Shown here piece after piece: positions 1 through 6,143 of a DNA stretch of 7,663 bases (positions are counted from its first letter, which is position 1; every line of letters starts with the position of its first letter). A model generated the notes under the pieces. It ran no database searches. It was given only the letters and a program-made list of their open reading frames with translations, and was not told the origin of the DNA. Source of the DNA: Flavobacteriales bacterium (GTDB lineage: Bacteria; Bacteroidota; Bacteroidia; Flavobacteriales; UA16). The translations under genes were made by a program, and so were the position numbers. Where the stretch lies: contig JAURKF010000105.1 in assembly GCA_030831885.1 (NCBI GenBank), positions 1 through 7,663 on the forward strand, given 5' to 3'.

Positions 1-81
1 AATGAGGCGAAATTACACCGATTGCGACAATTCGCTTCACATTTAGATAAATTACGGAATTCACCTGATCATTCCGAATGA
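1..81 (+). CDS. possible 3' end of an upstream gene (partial)
   Basis: Frame 1 is open from the window edge for 26 codons and ends at TGA 79-81. The visible tail is charged, with leucines spaced as in an amphipathic helix (L5, L8, L15, L18), followed by a polar end. Its stop overlaps the more upstream ATG of the surE frame (78) as ATGA and lies 14 nt before the preferred surE start at 96, which would suit an operon. The product cannot be named from 26 residues. The minus strand is also open across this short stretch, so the call is tentative. Confidence 0.45.
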   Translation, partial: NEAKLHRLRQFASHLDKLRNSPDHSE

Positions 82-95
82 AGTATGTTTGTGGT

Positions 96-875
96 ATGAA
101 TACCACGAATCGGCGACCACTCATTTTAGTAACCAACGACGACGGCGTGTATTCGAAAGGTATTTTATCGCTTACCAGGGCTGTACTGCCTTTTGGCGAT
201 GTTGTGGTGGTCGCTCCCGACAAACCGCAGTCGGGCATGGGGCATGCGGTCACCATCAACAATTTACTTCGCTTACATCCATTGAATTATGAGTTGCCGG
301 TTCAGGCGGCTTATTCCTGCAGTGGCACACCGGTCGATTGTGTCAAGCTCGCAATCTATAAGGTGATGCACCGCAAACCCGATTTGGTAGTATCCGGAAT
401 CAATCACGGTGCGAACTCAAGCATCAATGTAATCTACAGCGGCACCATGTCGGCAGCCATGGAAGGCGCAGTCGAAGGCATACCATCCATTGGTTTTTCC
501 CTTCTCGACCACAGCGCCGATGCAGATTTCGAAGCTTCCATGCAGGTTGTAGACAAAGTTGTAAAAGCCGCGCTGGAAAAAGGTATTCCGGCAGATACCT
601 GCCTGAATGTAAATATTCCGAAAGGCCCTCCTTCAAACCTTGCGGGAATAAGAATTTGTCATCAAGCAAGAGGATATTGGGAAGATAATTTCGACGTTCG
701 AACCGACCCATACGGCAAGCCCTATTATTGGCTTACCGGCGAGTTCAAACTCATGGATCAAGGGTTGGAAACGGATGAAATTGCATTGGCCAACAATTTC
801 GTCTCGATTGTGCCCGTTCACTTCGACCTTACGGCATACCAAGCTATGGAAACTTTAAAAAACTGGGACCTATGA
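96..875 (+). CDS. surE: SurE: 5'/3'-nucleotidase (survival protein E)
   Basis: SurE is a cytosolic, divalent-metal-dependent phosphatase that removes phosphate from nucleoside 5'- and 3'-monophosphates and, in some bacteria, short polyphosphate. The metal site is visible. Counting from the ATG at 96, the acidic pair is D15-D16 in the TNDDG motif, the serine is S46 in PQSGMGHA, and the asparagine is N103 in SGINHGAN. The conserved YSGTMSAAMEG stretch follows. At about 259 residues it matches the family length (about 250-260). An in-frame ATG at 78 would add six residues and overlap the upstream stop as ATGA. I prefer 96 because it leaves 14 residues before the DD pair, close to relatives; neither start has a clear Shine-Dalgarno sequence. 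The stop overlaps the next start as ATGA (872-875), so translation is probably coupled. Family assignment is secure; only the start is uncertain. Confidence 0.96.
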   Translation: MNTTNRRPLILVTNDDGVYSKGILSLTRAVLPFGDVVVVAPDKPQSGMGHAVTINNLLRLHPLNYELPVQAAYSCSGTPVDCVKLAIYKVMHRKPDLVVSGINHGANSSINVIYSGTMSAAMEGAVEGIPSIGFSLLDHSADADFEASMQVVDKVVKAALEKGIPADTCLNVNIPKGPPSNLAGIRICHQARGYWEDNFDVRTDPYGKPYYWLTGEFKLMDQGLETDEIALANNFVSIVPVHFDLTAYQAMETLKNWDL

Positions 876-1177
876 AACCTAAAACGCTGAATCACGTGGC
901 ATACGGTATTGTAGGTGGTCTTATCGGTGCATTGATAGGCTTCTGTATTTTCGGGTTGGGATTTTCCTGGTATAATGACATATTCTTTAGCGAATTCGTA
1001 AACGACGTGTTTCTGGGATCGGCTCTTCAAGATTTTCAAAGTCGTATTATTTCCTTTTCCATGCTCGCCGACATTGTATTGTTTTTTCTGCTTATTCGTC
1101 GCGGGTATGAAGAGTTCTGCAAAGGCTTGATAATCGTTTTGGTTATTGCCGTGGCTGTTATTGCCTGGCTCTATTAA
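872..1177 (+). CDS. small membrane protein with three hydrophobic segments, unknown function
   Basis: This 101-residue protein begins inside the surE stop codon (ATGA at 872-875) and ends 12 nt before lpxB. Its hydrophobic stretches lie at about residues 9-31 (glycine-rich, with a GGLIGALIGF run), 57-75 and 83-101. Basic residues (RRGYEEFCK) sit between the second and third, and the protein ends in membrane-like sequence. I see no enzymatic motif and no signal-peptide cleavage site, so a polytopic inner-membrane protein is the simplest reading. From memory, similar short membrane proteins occur beside surE and lpxB in other Bacteroidota; I could not check this. A link to lipid A synthesis at the inner membrane is an inference from position alone. 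The overlap, hydrophobic pattern and full-length open frame make it very likely to be a real gene. Confidence 0.85.
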   Translation: MKPKTLNHVAYGIVGGLIGALIGFCIFGLGFSWYNDIFFSEFVNDVFLGSALQDFQSRIISFSMLADIVLFFLLIRRGYEEFCKGLIIVLVIAVAVIAWLY

Positions 1178-1189
1178 TCCAATATACCG

Positions 1190-2329
1190 ATGAAGCTCTA
1201 CATTATAGCGGGAGAGGCCTCAGGCGATTTGCATGGTAGCAACCTCATCAAAGCAATGCGAGAGCAGGAGCCAACTCTCACTATTCGAGCTTGGGGAGGT
1301 GATTTGATGCAGGCGCAAGGTGCGGAAGTCGTGAAGCATTACCGCGAGCTGGCATTCATGGGGTTCTACGAGGTCATTGTTAACCTTCGCACCATTATGC
1401 GCAACTTTAGGTTTTGCGAAAAGGACATCGCCACCTTTAATCCTGATGCGCTTGTTCTCATTGATTATCCAGGTTTCAATCTGCGCATTGCCAAGTGGGC
1501 ACATGCCCGAAAAATACCGGTGTTATACTACATAGCACCACAAGTTTGGGCCTGGAAAGAGAAGCGCATTCATTCCATGCGAAAGCACATTGACCACCTA
1601 TTTGTGGTGCTCCCTTTTGAAAAGGTTTATTTTGAAGAACGCTCCATGCCGGTGACTTTCGTTGGTCATCCGTTACTTGATCAAATAAGTCAGAGCCTCG
1701 AAACAGAAAATGAATTCAGATTTCGAAACGGACTTGCCGGTCGGCCGATGATTGCTTTGCTACCCGGCAGTCGCAAACAAGAAATAGCTGCAATGCTTCC
1801 GGTAATGCTCGAAATGACCGAGCGTTTCACCGACTATCAGTTCGTGATAGCAGGCGCACCCTCTCAGCAGGCCGAATACTATGCGACTATCATTCAACAC
1901 AGGGATGTGCCTGTATTATTTGGGCAAACATCCGAAATACTCCGACATGCGGCTGCAGGTCTCATCACAAGTGGTACGGCAACCCTGGAAGCCGGCATCT
2001 ATCGTGTACCGCAGGTGGTCTGCTACAAAGGTTCAACGATCTCATATGCAATAGCCAAGCGACTTGTCAAAATCAAATACATTTCGCTCGTTAATCTCAT
2101 CCTCAATCGTGCGGCAGTTACAGAGCTCATTCAACATGACTTCAACCTAAGCCGATTGGAGTCAGAACTTTTGGCGCTTTTACAAAACAAAGAAAATCGT
2201 GCTCGTATTCAGCGCGATTATGAAGAATTGAATACGGTTCTCGGCGGAGGCGGCGCATCCCAACGAACTGCCATTGCTATGTTGAAAATTATCCGAGAGG
2301 GTAATTTGAAGGGCAACCTGCAACCGTAA
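1190..2329 (+). CDS. lpxB: LpxB: lipid-A-disaccharide synthase
   Basis: LpxB is a GT19 glycosyltransferase at the cytoplasmic face of the inner membrane. It joins 2,3-diacylglucosamine-1-phosphate (lipid X) to UDP-2,3-diacylglucosamine, forming the beta-1,6 lipid A disaccharide and releasing UDP. Family motifs appear in order: AGEASGD at residues 7-13, IDYPGFN at 91-97, APQVWAW at 116-122, VGHPLLD at 158-164, LLPGSR at 190-195 and SGTATLEA at 261-268. The C-terminal part keeps the VNLI and TELIQ-DFN segments. Length (379 residues) equals the usual 370-390. It starts 12 nt after the small membrane protein, and the following SpoIID-like gene begins 10 nt after its stop, so it lies inside an operon. 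Presence of lpxB shows that the organism makes lipid A and has an outer membrane. Nothing appears truncated. Confidence 0.98.
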   Translation: MKLYIIAGEASGDLHGSNLIKAMREQEPTLTIRAWGGDLMQAQGAEVVKHYRELAFMGFYEVIVNLRTIMRNFRFCEKDIATFNPDALVLIDYPGFNLRIAKWAHARKIPVLYYIAPQVWAWKEKRIHSMRKHIDHLFVVLPFEKVYFEERSMPVTFVGHPLLDQISQSLETENEFRFRNGLAGRPMIALLPGSRKQEIAAMLPVMLEMTERFTDYQFVIAGAPSQQAEYYATIIQHRDVPVLFGQTSEILRHAAAGLITSGTATLEAGIYRVPQVVCYKGSTISYAIAKRLVKIKYISLVNLILNRAAVTELIQHDFNLSRLESELLALLQNKENRARIQRDYEELNTVLGGGGASQRTAIAMLKIIREGNLKGNLQP

Positions 2330-2339
2330 CTTGCCATCA

Positions 2340-3485
2340 ATGAAGCGGTGGATATTTCTGTTATGGGCTGTTGTGGCCCAACTCACATCATTAGCTGATC
2401 CGATATTGGTAGGCTTGCATTGTCAGTCAAATTACTTACGTTGCGGTATCAGTCCTGCTAGTGGAAGCTACCAGATATTAGGCGATAATCAAATTCTCTT
2501 CTCCGTGGGACAAGGGCAAACAGCCGACATTACTGCCATCGGGGGAAAGGTTAACATATTTTTTTCGGGGAAAAATCATACGGGTTTCAAAAAAATAACC
2601 TGGAAAACTGCCAATGCCGGTGAATTCAAAGCACAACCGGCGGGGCATAAAGCTAGTCAACGGATTTACCGAGGAGAGCTAATCGCCTTCTGCATCAATG
2701 GCCATCTTCAACTCGTTAATCGCCTCGATATAGAAGACTATGTCTCCGGCGTGATAGAAGCTGAGAGCGGCACGGGCAGTGAACTCGAATATTACAAAGT
2801 ACAAGCTGTCATAAGCAGAACATACGCGCTCAATAATCGCAGCCGTCATGCAGATGGGGGTTATGAGATTTGTGACGGCACACACTGCCAGGTATATCAC
2901 GGAAAAGCGCGCAAAGAAGTATTGGCTGAAAAAGCAGCGGCAGCCACTGAGGACATCATAATCGTAGATCACGAGATTAATATGATCACCGCTGCTTTTC
3001 ACAGCAATTGTGGTGGGCATACCATCAACGCAGAAGTAGCCTGGACTAAGCCTGTGTCCTACTTGGTTGGCAGGCCGGATACCTTCTGCCTAAGCATGCC
3101 ACACAGTCGTTGGGAAAAAACAGTTCCCATAGAAAAATGGAATTCGTACCTCAGGCAAAAACGGACCAGTGCAGATATGGCATCTCTCAGCGATGGCGGA
3201 ATTCTTGGAGAATTCAATACGATGTACTGCCATGACTCAACGCTGCTCATTCCGCGCAGGGCGATGCGCACCGACTTCAAACTTCGTTCTACTCAATTCG
3301 ATGTTTCCATAAAATCTAATGAGGTTTTATTTAAAGGAAAAGGTTATGGCCATGGTGTCGGACTTTGCCAGGAAGGGGCTATGCGAATGGCGCAGCTTGG
3401 CCATAGTTATAAAGATATCATTCATTACTACTACACCGATGTTCACCTTATTCCCCGTCGTATGTTGTGGTTTTTTAAAGACTAA
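2340..3485 (+). CDS. SpoIID/LytB-domain protein, probable exported peptidoglycan lytic transglycosylase
   Basis: SpoIID-family proteins cut glycan strands, preferably strands stripped of stem peptides, leaving 1,6-anhydro-muramic ends. Numbered from the ATG at 2340 (381 residues), there is a signal peptide with hydrophobic core at about 4-18 and likely cleavage near residue 19. A beta-rich N-terminal region follows, then the SpoIID domain from about 110. The proposed catalytic Glu is E142 in GVIEAESG, followed by KVQAVISRTYAL. A Cys178-x3-His182-Cys183-Gln-Val-Tyr cluster and SNC(224)GGHT resemble the family's metal/active-site region. The C-terminal block has GYGHGVGLCQEGA, then MAQLGHSYKDI and a YYY stretch. 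Nine cysteines are many for an exported protein. The frame extends to TTG at 2331, but the ATG at 2340 gives a normal signal peptide and a 10-nt gap to lpxB. Family is secure; the substrate here is inferred. Confidence 0.92.
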   Translation: MKRWIFLLWAVVAQLTSLADPILVGLHCQSNYLRCGISPASGSYQILGDNQILFSVGQGQTADITAIGGKVNIFFSGKNHTGFKKITWKTANAGEFKAQPAGHKASQRIYRGELIAFCINGHLQLVNRLDIEDYVSGVIEAESGTGSELEYYKVQAVISRTYALNNRSRHADGGYEICDGTHCQVYHGKARKEVLAEKAAAATEDIIIVDHEINMITAAFHSNCGGHTINAEVAWTKPVSYLVGRPDTFCLSMPHSRWEKTVPIEKWNSYLRQKRTSADMASLSDGGILGEFNTMYCHDSTLLIPRRAMRTDFKLRSTQFDVSIKSNEVLFKGKGYGHGVGLCQEGAMRMAQLGHSYKDIIHYYYTDVHLIPRRMLWFFKD

Positions 3486-3490
3486 GTATT

Positions 3491-3523
3491 AACACTCTTT
3501 TGGAATGCATTAACAAAGGTGTT
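3491..3523 (+). other. imperfect hairpin after the SpoIID-like gene, possible transcript end
   Basis: The arms AACACTCTTTTG (3491-3502) and CAAAGGTGTT (3514-3523) can pair over about ten bases with two one-base bulges and an 11-nt loop. It begins 5 nt after the stop at 3485. No run of T follows, so it is not a standard intrinsic terminator. It may protect the 3' end of the surE-lpxB transcript or be chance. Confidence 0.25.
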
Positions 3524-3540
3524 CGGGGTTGTCGTCCTAC

Positions 3541-3559
3541 TTTCGTCGGGCCAACGAAA
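3541..3559 (+). promoter_or_regulatory. 6-bp perfect stem just upstream of the PDZ gene start
   Basis: TTTCGT (3541-3546) and ACGAAA (3554-3559) are perfect reverse complements around a 7-nt loop (CGGGCCA). The stem ends 6 nt before the ATG at 3566, in the position of the ribosome-binding region. If the 5' end of the transcript lies upstream, the hairpin could affect translation initiation. It could instead be a DNA operator or chance, since six-base stems are common. No convincing Bacteroidota TTTG / TAnnTTTG promoter pair was found in the 80-nt gap. Confidence 0.3.
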
Positions 3560-3565
3560 TAACAG

Positions 3566-5086
3566 ATGAACAAGAATTTATTCACGACACTTTGTCTGGG
3601 CTTTGCACTTGCCGGCAGCATTTGGGCTCAGCAAAAAGCACAAATCAAAATCAAGAAAAACATTAATGGCGTTGAGTCGCAAGAGACGCGAGAAGTAATT
3701 ATCGATGACAAAAACAGTCTTCAGGATGTGCTTCGTGAATTGAACGCCAATCCCGGTAATACGGATGCGTTAATAGATCAGCAAATTGAAATAGATATTC
3801 TTTCCAATGGCGAATTCCCACAATCGCAGCAAGGGAATCGTTCATTTATGCTACCTGGATTCCCAGAAAAAATATATTCCCAGAAAAAACCAACGCTGGG
3901 GGTAATGCTCAAAGAATCTGTATGCAGCCAGCCTAAGTGCGTAGGCAGAAAACAAGTAATTATTACAGAAGTAATTCCTAACACACCTGCAGAAAAGGCG
4001 GGATTTCAAGCAGGCGATATCATCCTTTCAATAAACAAAAATGAAATTACCGAAGCTAGTCAGGTAATTGATCAAGTGCACAGTCTTACAGAAGGAGGCA
4101 TACTTCACATACATGTTGATCGATCGGGAAAGAAGAAAAAGCTGAAAGCAGAAATAGAACCATCGCCGAAAATCGATTCAAATACACGACAGTTCAATCT
4201 TCTACTAGGCCCTGACTCTATCACTATGTTCAATCTTACAATGGGTGATTCCATAAAGATTATGCAGCCTTTTAATCTCTCAGGTCAGGGATTCACAGGA
4301 AGTGAAACAGCTTTTTTGGGTGTTACACCATCCGGTAAAACAACCACAGCAGGCGTGAGCATCAACGTCGAGACTAATTCTCCCGCAGAAGCCATGGGAT
4401 TGCTCGATGACGACGTGATTTTAGAATTTAATAGTGAGGTAATTGGAGACTTTGCTTCTCTATCGGGAGCAGTTCGTAAATGCAAACCTGAAAGTCCTGC
4501 AGAGCTGCTCATTCTGCGTGATGGCAAGGAAAAACATATTACCGGCACACTCGGAAAACGAAAACAAAGCGCCTCCGATGATTTTCAGATTTTTCATGAC
4601 TTCAAAGGGATAGATGACGAGGGTAACTACTTCTACGATTTCGAGTTTAATATGGACAGTGATGATCTGCAGCAGCAAATGGAAGAGTTGTTCAGAAATT
4701 TCGGAATCAATCCTTCAATTGAAGGCTTTACAACACCTCAGGAAAACTATCCGTCATATTTATTGCGCATGGAAGACCCAAGCAATGAAACGCTTACATC
4801 ACTTGCGCTTTCGCCAAATTCACTGGTGTTCAATCAACTTTCGCTCATACCTCTGGTCTCTAAAAGTAGTGTAGAAGTCGAGTTTTCCTTGCCAACCGAT
4901 TCACCGGTGACCGTTCAACTCAAAGACCAATCCGGTCATACCTTGTTATATGATGAGAAACAACTTACCCAAGGCACTTACAAACGCTCCATTCAATTGG
5001 CTCACTACCCTGCCGGTGATTATTACATCATTATCGAACAGGCCGGTAAATCCTTCGTGAAGCAACTCGTAAAATTCAAGTCATAG
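3566..5086 (+). CDS. exported protein with two PDZ domains and a T9SS-like C-terminal domain
   Basis: This 506-residue protein opens with a signal peptide (hydrophobic core about 5-20, likely cleavage after the AQ at 21-22). A short segment (25-60) of alternating beta character then leads to the first PDZ domain, about 109-198, with the LGVML ligand-loop start and the NTPAEKAGFQAGDIILSIN core. The second PDZ domain, about 249-330, has LGVTP and NSPAEAMGLLDDDVILEFN. A strongly acidic, aromatic linker (338-375) follows. Residues about 425-506 are beta-rich, ending in a YPAGDYYIIIEQAGKSFVKQLVKFKS-type tail (key features: G-D-Y, then K-x5-K-x3-K). This resembles the T9SS type A sorting domain but lacks its usual PNP signature. 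No protease domain or catalytic triad is present, so it is not DegP-like. It sits alone after an 80-nt gap. Role unknown; peptide binding by the PDZ domains is inferred from the fold. Confidence 0.87.
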   Translation: MNKNLFTTLCLGFALAGSIWAQQKAQIKIKKNINGVESQETREVIIDDKNSLQDVLRELNANPGNTDALIDQQIEIDILSNGEFPQSQQGNRSFMLPGFPEKIYSQKKPTLGVMLKESVCSQPKCVGRKQVIITEVIPNTPAEKAGFQAGDIILSINKNEITEASQVIDQVHSLTEGGILHIHVDRSGKKKKLKAEIEPSPKIDSNTRQFNLLLGPDSITMFNLTMGDSIKIMQPFNLSGQGFTGSETAFLGVTPSGKTTTAGVSINVETNSPAEAMGLLDDDVILEFNSEVIGDFASLSGAVRKCKPESPAELLILRDGKEKHITGTLGKRKQSASDDFQIFHDFKGIDDEGNYFYDFEFNMDSDDLQQQMEELFRNFGINPSIEGFTTPQENYPSYLLRMEDPSNETLTSLALSPNSLVFNQLSLIPLVSKSSVEVEFSLPTDSPVTVQLKDQSGHTLLYDEKQLTQGTYKRSIQLAHYPAGDYYIIIEQAGKSFVKQLVKFKS

Positions 5087-5089
5087 ATT

Positions 5090-5530
5090 CTACACTTCCC
5101 ACAAACGCCCTGTTCGAAATACGGTTCCTTTAAAGTAAGCCAACACCTTGCCCTCCTGGTTCAGCACATCGACATGGTATAAACCCGTTCGCGTTGTAAG
5201 GCTTTTTTCCACAACCCGCGTGATGAGTACGTCGCCCTCTCTAGCCTGGGCAACATGAGAAATAGCCGTTTCAATAGACACAGCCTGAATTCCGTGTGCA
5301 TTGCTGGCAAATGCAAGTGCACTGTCGGCAAGACTATATGCAATGCCACCATGGGCAATTGAAAATCCGTTGAGCATATCCTTGCGCACTTTCATGCGCA
5401 AAACAGAAACACCGGGCCCATCCTGTAAGCGCTCAATTCCCAACCATTGCGACATAGGGTCGTTGTTGTACATCGCATCTACTATTCGAATAGCCCGTTC
5501 TTGATCACTCATACCGAACAACATTTTCAT
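5090..5530 (-). CDS. PaaI-type hotdog-fold acyl-CoA thioesterase
   Basis: Hotdog thioesterases of the PaaI group hydrolyse acyl-CoA thioesters; PaaI itself releases CoA from ring-hydroxylated phenylacetyl-CoA, rescuing CoA when the phenylacetate pathway stalls. The 146-residue protein shows the whole domain. The active-site segment runs from N54 in MLNGF through H60-G61-G62 to D69 in SLADSALAFASNAHG, matching the family's N, HGG and catalytic Asp. SIETAISHVAQAREGD and a C-terminal strand (FKGTVFRTG) complete the fold. Length is typical (about 140-150). In-frame ATGs at codons 1, 3 and 7 make the exact start uncertain. No other phenylacetate genes are visible, so the native substrate could differ. 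It converges on the PDZ gene with a 3-nt gap and diverges from the barrel-like gene. The symbol paaI is tempting but not assigned without pathway context. Confidence 0.9.
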   Translation of the reverse strand: MKMLFGMSDQERAIRIVDAMYNNDPMSQWLGIERLQDGPGVSVLRMKVRKDMLNGFSIAHGGIAYSLADSALAFASNAHGIQAVSIETAISHVAQAREGDVLITRVVEKSLTTRTGLYHVDVLNQEGKVLAYFKGTVFRTGRLWEV

Positions 5531-5553
5531 GCGAAAGAAAAGAACATTTCGCA
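5530..5553. promoter_or_regulatory. 7-bp inverted repeat in the divergent spacer
   Basis: TGCGAAA (5530-5536) and TTTCGCA (5547-5553) are perfect reverse complements separated by 10 nt. The element begins at the first base of the thioesterase start codon and fills nearly half of the 55-nt spacer to the start at 5586. The position would suit an operator shared by two divergent promoters, but no promoter pair could be assigned, and a dyad of this size can occur by chance. Confidence 0.3.
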
Positions 5554-5585
5554 GTCATTTTGTGTTTGGTCCATTATTTTTGATT

Positions 5586-6140
5586 ATGCGCAATAGTATT
5601 CTTTTTTCAATTTTAATGCTGGCATTCTCAGTTCAACTGTATGCGCAAAAAACCACGGAGGATGAGTATGCAACTGCAATCAATAAAAACGCAGAAAAAA
5701 ACAACCCAAAGCCACTGCGCGACAGATTGGTGTTCGGAGGAAACCTAGGTGGATATTTTGGCAACCCTACCTATTTACAGGTGAGTCCAATGCTTGGATA
5801 TAGAACAACACCTAGCTGGTATAATGGAATAGGACTAAACTACACTTTCATAGCCTTGGGAGGTTATCGCGAAAACATGATTGGTGGAAGTGTTTGGTCA
5901 AGGGCTTACATCGCTCAACGATTGATTGCACATAGTGAATTTGAAATGCTTCGACGCGAAGCCCGAGACAATTTTGGAAACAGATCTCTGGCGAATGTGC
6001 CGGTTTGGCTTGTTGGGGCAGGTTATGCAAGCGGAGGGCCCATTGGATTTAGCGCCATGATTATGTACGATCTCATTCAAGATCCGAACTCACCTTACTC
6101 CAACCCGATTATACGATTGGGCGGATTGTTTGGCTTTTAG
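5586..6140 (+). CDS. small exported beta-rich protein, probable outer-membrane barrel, unknown function
   Basis: From the ATG at 5586 the product has 184 residues. A clean signal peptide (hydrophobic 5-17, LYAQ at 18-21) is followed by a polar, Asn/Lys-rich segment (22-45). From 46 onward, roughly eight alternating amphipathic stretches rich in Gly, Tyr and aromatic residues suggest an eight-stranded outer-membrane barrel; examples are the LVFGGNLGGYFG, GIGLNYTF and VPVWLVGAGYASG segments. It ends LFGF, with a terminal Phe typical of barrel proteins. The open frame begins at 5529, but that ATG adds a basic extension before the signal peptide and would overlap the divergent thioesterase start, so 5586 is preferred. 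From memory, similar proteins of this size occur in Bacteroidota; no function is known to me. Its stop TAG overlaps the mtgA stop by 4 nt on the opposite strand. Confidence 0.8.
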   Translation: MRNSILFSILMLAFSVQLYAQKTTEDEYATAINKNAEKNNPKPLRDRLVFGGNLGGYFGNPTYLQVSPMLGYRTTPSWYNGIGLNYTFIALGGYRENMIGGSVWSRAYIAQRLIAHSEFEMLRREARDNFGNRSLANVPVWLVGAGYASGGPIGFSAMIMYDLIQDPNSPYSNPIIRLGGLFGF

Positions 6141-6143
6141 CCA
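6131..6143. other. short dyad over the two convergent stop codons
   Basis: TGGC (6131-6134) and GCCA (6140-6143) pair around TTTTA, so a 4-bp stem covers the TAG of the barrel gene and the TAA of mtgA. It is the only symmetric element at this convergent junction. It is too short to be called a terminator with confidence. Confidence 0.15.

Noticed and set aside
84..91. TATGTTTG, a match to the Bacteroidota TAnnTTTG promoter element
   Set aside because: No -33 TTTG/TTG element lies at a suitable distance, and the site is only 4 nt from the preferred surE start; likely chance.
2331..2339. TTG start for the SpoIID-like gene
   Set aside because: The ATG three codons later gives a standard basic-plus-hydrophobic signal peptide; TTG is a rarer start.
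2557..2575. T7 run with TTTTTC/GAAAAA mini-hairpin, possible terminator or slippage site
   Set aside because: It lies inside the SpoIID-like coding region, the frame continues intact through all family motifs, and T precedes rather than follows the stem.
3566..5086. DegP/HtrA-type serine protease
   Set aside because: Two PDZ domains are present, but no trypsin-like domain or GNSGG motif precedes them.
5575..5582. TATTTTTG, another TAnnTTTG match before the barrel-like gene
   Set aside because: It is 3 nt from the start codon at 5586, and the nearest TTTG (5559-5562) is too close for a -33 element, so a normal promoter is not supported.
5529..5585. N-terminal extension of the barrel-like protein from ATG 5529
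   Set aside because: It would place 19 extra, partly basic residues before a complete signal peptide and overlap the divergent thioesterase start.
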